NCBI RefSeq assembly: GCF_001637225.1
Contig: NZ_LVJI01000048.1
Span: 1 to 64,000, forward strand
Direction: 5' to 3'
DNA length: 64,000 nucleotides
DNA from: Paenibacillus antarcticus
Lineage (GTDB): Bacteria; Bacillota; Bacilli; Paenibacillales; Paenibacillaceae
In this document: positions 53,395-62,051 of the stretch, one piece after another
How the letters are laid out: every line of letters begins with the position of its first letter
Position numbering within the stretch: the stretch's first letter is position 1
Program-made: the position numbers and the translations under genes
The notes under the pieces: generated by a model
Databases searched by the model: none
Seen by the model: only the letters and a program-made list of their open reading frames with translations
What the model was told of the DNA's origin: nothing

Positions 53395-53820
53395 TTAATC
53401 ATATCCTCTTCGCTGTGAATGTGCATTTTCTTGCCTAGTGAAGCGGGGATTACGCTGGAATCCCATATAGCGAGTCCCCTGAAACGTTAATTGACCCGTA
53501 TCTCCTTCTGCACAAAGTCCATATTCCTCCCCATTGACGACGAACTCTATCCGATCACCACTGTCTACCTCAAAAGTTATATAATAACAAGTCCTTGTGT
53601 AACTTGATATCTGATCATTCTGATAATTCTGATGTTGTTTAACTTCATTTCGCTTACTTACTATAGAAGATCCTACAGTAAGTTGCGGTTGTTTATTGTT
53701 ACTACTCCAACGTAATATACCTTTTCCAGCACTCAATAACAATATACCAATGATCACAATGATAAATATCGGCATAACCGTACCTATGAAATCGAACATC
53801 CAAAATGAGTCTGTCCCCAT
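53395..53820 (-). CDS. DUF2500 family membrane protein
   Basis: 141 residues with one membrane segment near the N-terminus (IGTVMPIFIIVIIGILLLSA). The following domain matches DUF2500: LTVGSSIVSKRNEVKQH, TRTCYYITFEVDSGDRIEFVVNGEEYGLCAEGDTG, QGTRYMGFQRNP. The family is of unknown function, with an OB- or beta-rich domain on the cytoplasmic or outer side. GGGAGGAGAAGT precedes the ATG. Single gene with its own terminator. Confidence 0.85.
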   Translation of the reverse strand: MGTDSFWMFDFIGTVMPIFIIVIIGILLLSAGKGILRWSSNNKQPQLTVGSSIVSKRNEVKQHQNYQNDQISSYTRTCYYITFEVDSGDRIEFVVNGEEYGLCAEGDTGQLTFQGTRYMGFQRNPRFTRQENAHSQRRGYD

Positions 53821-54140
53821 ACTTCTCCTCCCTTCATATTACGCCAACCTTTGATTATATTTCTCGTTGAAATGGCTCTCTCAAGGTTATGTATTTCTTA
53901 GTAAGCTTCGAAAGTATTGGCTTGGAGAGGAAGTCGATGTCATTTCTTTTGTCAAATAAAATCCTCGTGCGCATTTCTATTGGGCTCTCCATTATCAAGT
54001 ATATGCATCCCATTTCAGAAATTGATCATTTATTCGTAGGTTTATATAACATACATGTCTACACACAAAAAAGATGAGTATTACAAAGCTTAATCACACT
54101 TTGCGTTACTCATCTTTTTAACACGCTATTCCTATATACG
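53821..54140. other. Intergenic region before the DUF2500 gene
   Basis: About 320 AT-rich bases. A minus-strand terminator for the small cysteine-rich gene lies at 54067-54118. A plus-strand 62-codon ORF (53889-54077) has no suitable ribosome binding site and no recognisable protein, so I do not call it. Promoter of the DUF2500 gene not assignable. Confidence 0.55.
54067..54118 (-). terminator. Terminator of the small cysteine-rich gene
   Basis: AAAAAGATGAGTA pairs with TACTCATCTTTTT around a loop containing a second small stem (CAAAG/CTTTG); T-tract on the minus strand. It is 23 bases past the stop at 54141. Confidence 0.75.
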
Positions 54141-54329
54141 TTATGCATGGATCAGTTGCAATAATACTTGCGTCTCGTTCATTTCATCTTCTTCTACTAG
54201 CATTCCTTGTTCTGTCCAACAAGCTTTGCATTTCTCTTCGGAATTACATAAATGAGCATCTTCACATGTATAGCAGAACTGGAGTAATTTTTTACTAGTT
54301 AGGTCCGTTTCATAATTGAATGTTGTCAT
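54141..54329 (-). CDS. Small cysteine-rich protein of unknown function
   Basis: 62 residues with CYTCEDAHLCNSEEKCKACW: five cysteines spaced like a small zinc-binding or redox module, followed by an acidic tail (EEDEMNETQVLLQLI). No signal peptide. A GTG at 54338 is in frame but overlaps the ribosome binding site; ATG at 54329 is 8 bases after AGGAG. A good terminator follows, so the gene is likely real. Function unknown. Confidence 0.68.
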   Translation of the reverse strand: MTTFNYETDLTSKKLLQFCYTCEDAHLCNSEEKCKACWTEQGMLVEEDEMNETQVLLQLIHA

Positions 54330-54464
54330 CTTTCCCACTCCTATCGTCTTTTCAATCTTGTTTACAAATTAAAGATACCATAAAAATAAGTTATTTATTG
54401 TGATATATTTCACAATGTTGGCTAAAAGCTAAAATTTAATTAGCTTTATTAAAGAAATCTTATA

Positions 54465-55754
54465 TTACAACACTTTCCAACTCACTCCGCCATCTAAGGT
54501 TTGTAATAACAGTGAACGTTTGTTTTCCGTATTCTCTAAGAGTATCCAGCCTAATTTAGAAGAAATGAATTCCATTTTGACAACACTCGGGTATGTCTCA
54601 ATATATTCTTGTAAAGTACTACTAACAGGTAAAGCATCCCAATTATTCCCTTGATTTATCGTATGATAAATCGTTGATTCTTGAAGATACCAACCTTCAT
54701 TACGATTTAAAAAGATTGGACTCAACATTTGATTCAATCCCGTTGACCAATTGAGATCAAATGGAGTGAATTTCCACGTTACACCTTTATCCGATGTAAA
54801 GTAACCATTTAATTTCGTACGATCACCATCTGTGCAAGCCAAAGGAATAAACCCCTGATTAGTCGATTCACCGCTAAACTCCGAATTCCCTAGAGTCACT
54901 GTACGACATACAGCCATTTTTTTACGATCAATGAGATTAGGTACAGTTACCCATGAATTACCCGCATCCTTTGTCGTATATAATGTTCCGGTCCCCTCAT
55001 CTTGAAGGGTGACAAAACCATTCAGAGAATCTACAAAAGACATATCCATTACGTAACCTTGATTGGAAATAGCAAATGGCGTATCTTTTGAAGCGTTTCG
55101 TGATCCTGTGTTCTGCATGACTTTCGTCCAATTTGCTCCACCATCATCTGTTCTGTATAGGTACTTCTCTTCTTGCCCCATAGAAGAATCTGATGTAGTT
55201 AGAATCCACCCTCGTTTAACAGAACTAAAAGAAATCCCTTTGATATCATCCGATTTAGGCAAAGAGGATATCTTCCAATGAAGACCACCATTATTGGTCC
55301 GAAGTACAACCGTTTCTTGCGTTCCTTGCCCATTACGAACAATCCAGCCGTTATTCTTATCTATAAAGAACACATTTGTTCCATACTCCGGATTAGAAGT
55401 GAATTGTACATTTTCTGCAGGGGACATATTAACCCAACTCCCACCGCGATCTTCAGTAGAATATATCCTAATCGAGTTTCGCGTTAATCCCCATGCTAGT
55501 CCAGTTGTCTCATTTAGAAGATGAAAATCAACTAAGCGAGTCTGAATCTGATATTGTTCTTGTTCTTGTTTCTGGTCTTCAGATGGTGTGGATACTGTAA
55601 CTACATTCAATGTCTGCCCCAGTTCACCTGGATCCTCTTGTGCTTGTTGTAACGGCTGAGCATCTAACGATACGTTATTAGTCTTCGAGCAAGCCGTAAG
55701 TAGTAATCCTAATATAATAGCAATGGTTAGACATATATGTTTATGTGACTTCAT
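54465..55754 (-). CDS. Lipoprotein with BNR/Ycf48-like beta-propeller
   Basis: 429 residues. Signal peptide with lipobox LLLTAC (cysteine at residue 22), linker, then a seven-bladed propeller made of repeats with Asp-box motifs: YSTEDRGGSWVNMS, RTNNGGLHWKISS, RTDDGGANWTKVM, TTKDAGNSWVTVP, SDKGVTWKFTP and LDGGVSWKVL. Resembles photosystem II assembly factor Ycf48 by fold only; in Firmicutes the role is unknown. The frame reaches 55772, but ATG at 55754 follows GGAGG by 8 bases. Single gene. Confidence 0.87.
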   Translation of the reverse strand: MKSHKHICLTIAIILGLLLTACSKTNNVSLDAQPLQQAQEDPGELGQTLNVVTVSTPSEDQKQEQEQYQIQTRLVDFHLLNETTGLAWGLTRNSIRIYSTEDRGGSWVNMSPAENVQFTSNPEYGTNVFFIDKNNGWIVRNGQGTQETVVLRTNNGGLHWKISSLPKSDDIKGISFSSVKRGWILTTSDSSMGQEEKYLYRTDDGGANWTKVMQNTGSRNASKDTPFAISNQGYVMDMSFVDSLNGFVTLQDEGTGTLYTTKDAGNSWVTVPNLIDRKKMAVCRTVTLGNSEFSGESTNQGFIPLACTDGDRTKLNGYFTSDKGVTWKFTPFDLNWSTGLNQMLSPIFLNRNEGWYLQESTIYHTINQGNNWDALPVSSTLQEYIETYPSVVKMEFISSKLGWILLENTENKRSLLLQTLDGGVSWKVL

Positions 55755-56181
55755 AATTTCTACCTCCGTCATACGGGCTTCCTAAAAGTTCTTAAGAGTA
55801 AATACTCTATGAATAACCCTCGTCTGTGTTAGCCTCTATTAGATGAAGTATAATCTAAGTAAACATTATATCACAATATGTAAAATGGATTATTAATAAC
55901 AAATTAAACGAGACATCATAGATTAATGTTTAACTATATTAAATATTAATAGGATATCACTTTCACGTTCGATTTGGATAAAAGGGATCCTATGTTGATT
56001 TATATCCTTCCAGGCCTTCATTTTGGGAATAAATTAAGTTCTGATTAATCACATGAAGGATTTGTTTCTTTGTCGAAGTAATTCTCCCCATTGTTACCAT
56101 TCTGTAAATAATTCTTATCTCTACAATATAAAAAAACCATGAACGTTAAAGTTCATGGCCTACCCTGCGTTAACTATTCAT
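55755..56181. other. Intergenic region between lipoprotein and permease genes
   Basis: About 430 AT-rich bases. It holds the permease terminator (56131-56158). The rest, including the presumed lipoprotein promoter, shows no convincing box, ORF or repeat. Confidence 0.6.
56130..56158 (-). terminator. Terminator of the amino acid permease gene
   Basis: CCATGAAC (56137-56144) pairs with GTTCATGG (56151-56158); seven T follow on the minus strand. 23 bases past the stop. Confidence 0.88.
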
Positions 56182-57576
56182 TTACTTATTTAACTTACTA
56201 TGTCGGTAACCATAAGCGAAGTAAATCACGATTCCGATCAATAACCATAACAGAAACCCTTGCCATGTTTCTTTACTTAAATTGAACATTAAATAAAAGC
56301 ATGCTCCCGCACTTAATAGTGGAATAAAGGGTACCCAAGGTACTCTAAATCCTCTTGGAAGATCTGGACTTGTAATCCTCATAACAATGATCCCTAAGGA
56401 GACGACAGCAAATGCGAACAGTGTTCCAATACTTGTAAGACTCGCAAGCTTATCTAGTGGAATTAACCCAGCTAGTATAGCAATGATGATACCTGTGGTC
56501 CATGTGCCCACGACAGGTACCTGTGTCTTTTTATGAATTTTAGACAAGACCTTGGGCAGCATCCCATCCCGGGATATCGCAAATAACAAGCGTGACTGTC
56601 CGTATATTAACACTAAAAGAACCGTGGTCATACCCGCTATTGCACCTACCGAGATGAGACCGGCTACCAAGTTCTGGTCAACAAAACGTAGCGCGAATGC
56701 CACTGGATCTGTCACATTAAGAAGTCCATAAGGAACAATCCCTGTAATAACCAAGGCCACGATAATATACAGAACAGTACATATAGCAAGAGAAGATATA
56801 ATCCCAATAGGTAAATCTCTTTGTGGATTTTTCACTTCTTCAGCTGCAGTCGATAGGGCATCAAACCCAATATAGGCGAAAAACACAGCTGCTGCACCAT
56901 TAAACACGCCAGTCATTCCATAGGGTAGAAATGGTGACCAATTTGAAGGTTTTACATAAAAAATACCGACAACTACAAATAATAATATGACCGCAATCTT
57001 AACGACAACCATAATGGTATTAAATCGTGCTGTTTCTTGAATTCCTCTAGTTAGCATAAAGCTTATTAAGAGGACGATTATAACGGCAGGGAGATCTATG
57101 TAGGTTCCTTCTGACATATTAAAGGCTCCAGAAATCGCAGTTGGCAGTTGGATGCCGAAACCATCTAATAACCCTTTTAAATAACCTGACCAACCACTGG
57201 CTACAGCTGAAGCAGCAACACCATACTCTAGCGCAAGATCCCAACCTAGAATCCAGGCAAACATCTCACCGAAAGCAGTATAACTATACGCATAAGCGCT
57301 ACCCGATACAGGAACAGATGATGCGAATTCAGAGTAACAAAGAGCTGCTAACACACACGCTATAGCTGCAATAACAAACGAAAGTACCAAACTTGGTCCT
57401 GCAAGTTCAGCCGCTGCAACACCTGTTAGCACAAAAATCCCCGTGCCTATAATGGCTCCAACGCCTAGAATGGTCAAATCCATAGCGCCTAATGTCTTTT
57501 TTAGTTTTGTTGACTGATCTCCAGCAAGTCCCTCTTGAATGTAACTTTCTGCTGATTTTTTACGAAATAAATCCAT
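56182..57576 (-). CDS. APC family amino acid permease (CAT/YfnA-like)
   Basis: 464-residue secondary transporter with 12 membrane segments. TM1 motif GVGAIIGTGIFVLTGVAAAELAGPSLVLSF, TM6 region FFAYIGFDALSTAAEEVKNPQRDLPIGI, and the C-terminal RGFRVPWVPFIPLLSAGACFYLM are hallmarks of the cationic amino acid transporter (APC 2.A.3.3) group. N-terminal cytoplasmic stretch LGAMDLTILGVG is typical. Substrate probably a broad range of amino acids. AAGGAGAGAGATC precedes the ATG; monocistronic. Confidence 0.92.
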   Translation of the reverse strand: MDLFRKKSAESYIQEGLAGDQSTKLKKTLGAMDLTILGVGAIIGTGIFVLTGVAAAELAGPSLVLSFVIAAIACVLAALCYSEFASSVPVSGSAYAYSYTAFGEMFAWILGWDLALEYGVAASAVASGWSGYLKGLLDGFGIQLPTAISGAFNMSEGTYIDLPAVIIVLLISFMLTRGIQETARFNTIMVVVKIAVILLFVVVGIFYVKPSNWSPFLPYGMTGVFNGAAAVFFAYIGFDALSTAAEEVKNPQRDLPIGIISSLAICTVLYIIVALVITGIVPYGLLNVTDPVAFALRFVDQNLVAGLISVGAIAGMTTVLLVLIYGQSRLLFAISRDGMLPKVLSKIHKKTQVPVVGTWTTGIIIAILAGLIPLDKLASLTSIGTLFAFAVVSLGIIVMRITSPDLPRGFRVPWVPFIPLLSAGACFYLMFNLSKETWQGFLLWLLIGIVIYFAYGYRHSKLNK

Positions 57577-57737
57577 GATCTCTCTCCTTATTGCATCTTA
57601 AAAGCCGCTTGTTATTATCATCTTTTATCATGTGCTATGTCAATTGAGAATATCAGGTAATTATAAATTTGTTCGTTCTATATAGAGTCAATATATTATC
57701 TTGTCCAATGGCTATTCAACTTATACAGCTATACGCA

Positions 57738-57765
57738 GAAAAAAAGCAGCCACGAGGGCTGCTTT
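57738..57765 (-). terminator. Terminator of the second CNNM gene
   Basis: AAAGCAGCC (57743-57751) pairs with GGCTGCTTT (57757-57765) around ACGAG; seven T follow on the minus strand. Confidence 0.9.
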
Positions 57766-57778
57766 CGTATCCATACTA

Positions 57779-59077
57779 TTAAGATACAACCATGAGTTCA
57801 ACTTTACAGTAACGATGTTTATCTTTCTCTAGAAGGGTAAAGGTTACATTCTCATGTTGCCATTGATCTCCTTCTTCTAGTTCCGATTGATGACCATATA
57901 GCCATCCACCAATGGAATCCCACTCTTCGGTTTCAAACTCTGTTGGAAGTAAATTATTGATAAGTGTTAAGGAAGCCTTACCGTCAGCAATAATATGATT
58001 GTCACCGACTTTTGTGATTTCCTGTTCTTCTTCACTATCGAATTCATCTCGAATTTCGCCGACAATCTGTTCCAATATATCTTCAATGGTAACCATACCT
58101 GATGTACCACCATATTCATCCACTAGAATCGCAATATGTGTGCTTTCTCTTTGCATTTTCTTTAACAATGCATCTACAGAAGCCGTCTCTGGAACAGACA
58201 TAACAGGTTGCATTAACGTTGATACTTCAACGTCCGGATTATCATCATAGGCTAAGAAGAATCGCTTTGTATTGATAATACCAATAATGTTATCCTTGTT
58301 CTCATGTGCTACAGGAAAGCGAGTATATTGCTCTCTCTTAATGATCTCCATATTTTCCTGCTGAGACATATCTGTATATAAGCACACCATATCTGTACGA
58401 GGAACAAGAATATCCTTCGCAAGCATGTTGTCAAAAGCGAAAATACGATTCACATAACCTAATTCATTCTTGTTAATTTTACCACTTTCGTAACTTTCAT
58501 TTATTATAATCTGAAGCTCTTCCTCAGAATGTGCTTCTTCATGTTCTGATGCCGGCTTGATACCGATCATTTTAACTAATTGATTGGCAGAGCCATTTAA
58601 TGTCCATATAAAAGGTCTCATCATTTTGTCAAACCAAATGATAGGATGGGCAGTTAATAATGCAATAAACTCCGTCTTTCGAATAGCAATCGTCTTAGGT
58701 GCCAATTCACCTACTACGACATGCAAGTACGTAATAGCAACGAATGCAATAATGAACGAAATGATATCATTTAAACCCTGAGAAAGCTGCATTTTTGCGA
58801 ATAAAGGATGTAGAAGACTCTCTACCGTCGGTTCACCCAACCAACCTAATCCGAGTGACGTAATCGTAATACCCAATTGACAAGCGGATAAGTATCCGTC
58901 CAAATTGTTTAATACTTTCTTTACAGCACCTGCATTCTTTCGGCCTTCACTGATCATTTGATCCACTCGACTAGAACGAAGACGTACCATTGCGAATTCT
59001 ACCGCTACGAAAAAAGCTGTTAATGCGATTAATATAGCGATTAATATTAGATTTAACCCCGGCCTGCCACTTTCCAC
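57779..59077 (-). CDS. CNNM/CorC family transporter (hemolysin family), second paralogue
   Basis: 432 residues in the same order as the gene at 49899-51206: DUF21 membrane domain (LIAILIALTAFFVAVEFAMVRLRSSRVDQ), CBS pair (IDEYGG equivalent ILVDEYGGTSGMVTIEDILEQIVGEI) and CorC/HlyC tail. By eye about half the positions match the paralogue. Probable divalent cation (Mg2+/Co2+) exporter. GTG start lies 11 bases after AAAGGAG. The two paralogues are 6.5 kb apart in the same direction, suggesting an old duplication followed by separation. Confidence 0.9.
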   Translation of the reverse strand: MESGRPGLNLILIAILIALTAFFVAVEFAMVRLRSSRVDQMISEGRKNAGAVKKVLNNLDGYLSACQLGITITSLGLGWLGEPTVESLLHPLFAKMQLSQGLNDIISFIIAFVAITYLHVVVGELAPKTIAIRKTEFIALLTAHPIIWFDKMMRPFIWTLNGSANQLVKMIGIKPASEHEEAHSEEELQIIINESYESGKINKNELGYVNRIFAFDNMLAKDILVPRTDMVCLYTDMSQQENMEIIKREQYTRFPVAHENKDNIIGIINTKRFFLAYDDNPDVEVSTLMQPVMSVPETASVDALLKKMQRESTHIAILVDEYGGTSGMVTIEDILEQIVGEIRDEFDSEEEQEITKVGDNHIIADGKASLTLINNLLPTEFETEEWDSIGGWLYGHQSELEEGDQWQHENVTFTLLEKDKHRYCKVELMVVS

Positions 59078-59173
59078 TACTTCATCTTCTCCTTTAAAAA
59101 ATTACGATTTTAATAGATACAAGAAACAATTATACATGTATTCTAGCATTTTTACAAAATTATCTTAAACCTA

Positions 59174-59800
59174 CTAGGGTTGCGTTGTCAGTAATTTCAA
59201 ACCTAAACCTATATATATGATAGCGGCTGTCACATTTGCATATTCCGCAAATTTTGGTTTTTCTAATAAGCGTTGACTGAATGTTCCTGCAAAATAGGCA
59301 AGAAGAGCGAAAATAATACCAGATAAAATGAGAAAGATAAGACCTAAAATAATCATTTGAAGAGGTACATATCCATGCTTGTATTGAACAAATTGCGGTA
59401 AAAATGTAAGAAAGAATATAGCGACCTTCGGATTCAGAATATTCATCGTAAGTCCTTTAAGCAATAAGCTTCGTTGACTCTTAGGCTCTGCCACATTTAT
59501 CTGAATTGGATTCTTCCGGTATTTAATGGCCTTATATGATAAATAGAATAAATACAGTGCTCCAGCCCATTTGAATATCGAGAAAGCCGTTACTGATGTC
59601 GTTATTATAATTGAAAGCCCAAGTGCTGCAGCTAACGTATGAACGATATTCCCAAGACTTAGTCCAATTGCTGTATAAAATCCCGCTTTCCTTCCATTCG
59701 TCATGCCTTGTGTGATCGCAAATATTAAATCTGGACCTGGAATAAGAATTAATACGATGGATGTCCCAATAAATAACAAGAAAGATGATAAGGTAAACAT
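59174..59800 (-). CDS. LysE family amino acid exporter
   Basis: 208-residue membrane exporter of the RhtB/LysE family, about six membrane segments. The signature IPGPDLIFAITQGMTNGRKAGFYTAIGLSLGN lies near the N-terminus, and MNILNPKVAIFFLTFLPQF in the middle. Exports amino acids such as homoserine, threonine or lysine; substrate not determinable. The frame extends to 59827, but the ATG at 59800 lies 6 bases after AAAGGA. A 12-bp inverted repeat stands just upstream (59826-59864). Confidence 0.9.
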   Translation of the reverse strand: MFTLSSFLLFIGTSIVLILIPGPDLIFAITQGMTNGRKAGFYTAIGLSLGNIVHTLAAALGLSIIITTSVTAFSIFKWAGALYLFYLSYKAIKYRKNPIQINVAEPKSQRSLLLKGLTMNILNPKVAIFFLTFLPQFVQYKHGYVPLQMIILGLIFLILSGIIFALLAYFAGTFSQRLLEKPKFAEYANVTAAIIYIGLGLKLLTTQP

Positions 59801-59825
59801 ATAACGTCCTTTCTTCTGTAACGAC

Positions 59826-59864
59826 ATAGGATGAACTAAAGAATTACCCTGTAGTTCATCCTAT
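59826..59864. repeat. 12-bp inverted repeat between LysE and DUF3900 genes
   Basis: ATAGGATGAACT (59826-59837) and AGTTCATCCTAT (59853-59864) are perfect inverse copies. No T-tract follows on the minus strand, so it is a poor terminator; it may be a regulatory stem in the LysE leader or mark the end of the DUF3900 transcript. Confidence 0.6.
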
Positions 59865-59903
59865 ATAATTAATGTAATTAAATGTATGCTAAATGTGCTC
59901 TCA

Positions 59904-60998
59904 TTATTCCTCTTCCATATCATCTGGTAGTTCATTCTGAGATTGTAGCAACCGATCTGCCACCGCCCGGAAGCTTTCGGGTTGAAGTAATTCAACTGGC
60001 GAATAACTTTTATCAAAAGTAAACGCGTCCCCTTCAATAATAACTGCATACCCCTCACGCAACTTCGTCAGATGGATTTTATCACCATAATCAGCGAGGA
60101 AACCTTTAATAAAAGTCTCTCCAAGTTTGAATTTAATCTCTATCTCTGGCTTGATCTCGATAATACTTTTCGCGGCTTCCACCACTTGCTCTGGTTCCCA
60201 CTTCTCTTGTAAATTACGCTTATCACTTGCAGCCCAAAGTTCCAACTCCCGCTCTTCCTGATGACGTTCCTCGTGGCTTGAATCAGGCCATTTGTTCTCT
60301 ACATAGGTTTGAACAAATTCCATAACATGTTCATTCACGATTTCAGGGATAGATTGCTCATAGGTTACGAACTTCAAGAAGTCTTCGAAATATCGAGCAT
60401 GTGAAGATTGATGGATTTTGAGTTCCCAATCTTCCACAATGCCCTCTTCTGGCATATATGGGTATTGAATTGATTTCATGTTCTTGGCATTAATAGCCAT
60501 TTCCACTTGACTTACCAAGCTTTTCTCATCGGAAATTCGAGCGATTTTCTGTTCGAAATCACATTTGAAGACGAAAATAAATGGATCATCCAAATGTGTC
60601 GCAAGTACAGCCTGAACGATAATTAAGGCCCCACCACGAACTGCGCTGGTATCCAAGTAGCTACGAAGAAGATCATCACAGGCATTTTTGTAATCTTCTT
60701 TATTATCTGTAGTACGAAGTCTTAGGAACAAATTAAAATTGGGATTACTATCTAGATCATGTCCTGGTTCTACAATAAAACGTCCGATTTTGGTAGGTGG
60801 TTGCTCACTATTCGGGTTCTTCTCCACCTTACGTTTGGCAGTTCGAGCAAATTCTCCATCGAGAAACTTACTGATTTCACTATCGACATACTCTTGTTCA
60901 TCTAGTGTTTGAAAGTGTTTATAACTTTTTACAGCTTGTCCTTCACGACTTTCTACCTGTATGACAAAAAAAGATAAGTACTGTACATTAAATCGCAT
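59904..60998 (-). CDS. DUF3900 family protein
   Basis: 364 residues, cytoplasmic and acidic. The start MRFNVQYLSFFVIQVESREG is a hallmark of DUF3900 proteins, found in Bacillales; function unknown. Features: KIGRFIVEPGHDLDSNPNFNLFLRLRTT and SSHARYFEDFLKFVTYEQSI, then a C-terminal domain GYAVIIEGDAFTFDKSYSPVELL, which is beta-rich. The phrase VQAVLATHLDDPFIFVFKCDFEQKIA resembles nucleoid-associated NdpA-like folds, but this is a weak impression. The frame runs to 61106; ATG at 60998 has AAGGAG 6 bases before it. Confidence 0.8.
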   Translation of the reverse strand: MRFNVQYLSFFVIQVESREGQAVKSYKHFQTLDEQEYVDSEISKFLDGEFARTAKRKVEKNPNSEQPPTKIGRFIVEPGHDLDSNPNFNLFLRLRTTDNKEDYKNACDDLLRSYLDTSAVRGGALIIVQAVLATHLDDPFIFVFKCDFEQKIARISDEKSLVSQVEMAINAKNMKSIQYPYMPEEGIVEDWELKIHQSSHARYFEDFLKFVTYEQSIPEIVNEHVMEFVQTYVENKWPDSSHEERHQEERELELWAASDKRNLQEKWEPEQVVEAAKSIIEIKPEIEIKFKLGETFIKGFLADYGDKIHLTKLREGYAVIIEGDAFTFDKSYSPVELLQPESFRAVADRLLQSQNELPDDMEEE

Positions 60999-61121
60999 GA
61001 TGAACTCCTTTTTAGTATGAATGTTATTGTCTATTCGAATGATCATATTGGGTAATCTGGTAATCTGATAAAAGTGATAGCTATTACATATAATAGGTAA
61101 GGACATAATATCGAAAGCTAC

Positions 61122-61805
61122 TTATACTGAAAAAATTCGTCCAAGACTAAGCCAATTTAGTTCCGTCAGAGCAGATGCGGCATCCGTATTGCCTTCACGG
61201 CAAGCAGCAATAATGTCCTTATGCTCACTAACTGAGTTCAATTCACTCTGTGAACCTAATTTAGCTAATTCAAGTCGACGTAGCTTAGGTGTAATGCGTT
61301 CCAAAACAGCTTCAATCTCCGGATTAGCTGCTACTTTTACAAAAATGGCATGAAATGCGTCATCCTCTTGGATGACTTGTTCTAAATTCTGCGTTTCTAA
61401 AGCTTGTTGAAGTCGTAAATTAGTCTCTTCTAGTCTCGAAATATGCTCATTTGTAAGACTGAGAACTGATGATCTCACAGTCAATACATGTAATGAAGCA
61501 ACTACTACAAGTGCTTGTGCAGCTTGTGTCTCATTTAGCGGCGCCACACGGGTAATTGAACCCGGAAATGACTGAATAAGCCCTTCATCTTCTAACCGTT
61601 TGAGAGCCTCCCGAACTGGCGTTCTACTCACGCCAAATTGCACTGCTAATTCTGCGTCACTGAGTTTCTGACCTGGAGAGAATTGCAACGTCACGATCCC
61701 ACTCTTGAGTGAATCATAAATCTGATCACGTAGCGTAGATCTTTTTAATTTTTGAATATGAGTGTTGTTATCCATCAAACCAATATATTGCATATCAGTC
61801 ATCAT
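61122..61805 (-). CDS. GntR family transcriptional regulator (FadR/FCD subgroup)
   Basis: 227 residues: N-terminal winged helix (TLRDQIYDSLKSGIVTLQFSPGQKLSDAELAVQFGVSRTPVREALKRLEDEGLI) and a C-terminal all-helical FCD ligand-binding domain (EDDAFHAIFVKVAANPEIEAVL, SEHKDIIAACREGNTDAAS). Likely regulator of a metabolic operon; ligand unknown. Start is uncertain: no ribosome binding site is visible before the ATG codons at 61805, 61802 or 61775. One of the 34-bp palindromes lies 41 bases upstream. Confidence 0.88.
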   Translation of the reverse strand: MMTDMQYIGLMDNNTHIQKLKRSTLRDQIYDSLKSGIVTLQFSPGQKLSDAELAVQFGVSRTPVREALKRLEDEGLIQSFPGSITRVAPLNETQAAQALVVVASLHVLTVRSSVLSLTNEHISRLEETNLRLQQALETQNLEQVIQEDDAFHAIFVKVAANPEIEAVLERITPKLRRLELAKLGSQSELNSVSEHKDIIAACREGNTDAASALTELNWLSLGRIFSV

Positions 61806-61845
61806 GGCAAGACAATTTTATTGGTATATTACTTCTCCATTTCAT

Positions 61846-61879
61846 AAAGGTTAACATAATATATTTTATGTTAACCTTT
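61846..61879. repeat. dif-like 34-bp palindrome, copy 1
   Basis: 14-bp arms (inner 13 bases AAGGTTAACATAA and the inverse TTATGTTAACCTT) flank a 6-base centre TATATT. The 11-bp inner arms plus 6-bp spacer have the layout of Xer recombination sites, and TTATGTTAACC resembles the XerD half-site of dif. No T-tract follows on the minus strand, so it is not a terminator. The right arm overlaps a weak -35 (TTAACC) 17 bases before TAATAT of the GntR gene, so it could also be an operator. Confidence 0.75.
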
Positions 61880-62001
61880 GTGATTTCAAATCTATCACAC
61901 ATACAAGTCCAATTTATGAGGTATCAAGACCCTCTGAAAATTCTGTTCAGAGTGGATACAATAATGCGTCGTATTTTCACGATATACTTCAGATAAATAA
62001 A

Positions 62002-62035
62002 CAAGGTTAACATAATTATTATTATGTTAACCTTG
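62002..62035. repeat. dif-like 34-bp palindrome, copy 2
   Basis: Same 13-base inner arms as copy 1 with a different 6-base centre, TTATTA, and one differing outer base pair. It lies 17 bases past the stop of the Xer-like gene; TTTATTTAT follows on the minus strand, so it could double as that gene's terminator. Start-to-start distance to copy 1 is 156 bases. Confidence 0.75.
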
Positions 62036-62051
62036 TTCTAATTAAAATCTA

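Larger units (their letters stand above)
61806..62051. other. Gap between GntR and Xer-like genes carrying two palindromes
   Basis: About 246 AT-rich bases with no ORF. It contains both 34-bp palindromes and, between them, a CTCTGAA/TTCAGAG hairpin (61932-61952). Confidence 0.6.

Noticed and set aside
53889-54077. Plus-strand 62-codon ORF between the DUF2500 and cysteine-rich genes
   Set aside because: No convincing ribosome binding site, terminator position belongs to the minus-strand gene, and the peptide looks like random AT-rich sequence.
59904-60998. Nucleoid-associated or phage-defence role for the DUF3900 protein
   Set aside because: The resemblance to NdpA-like folds is only an impression from one segment; neighbours give no defence context.
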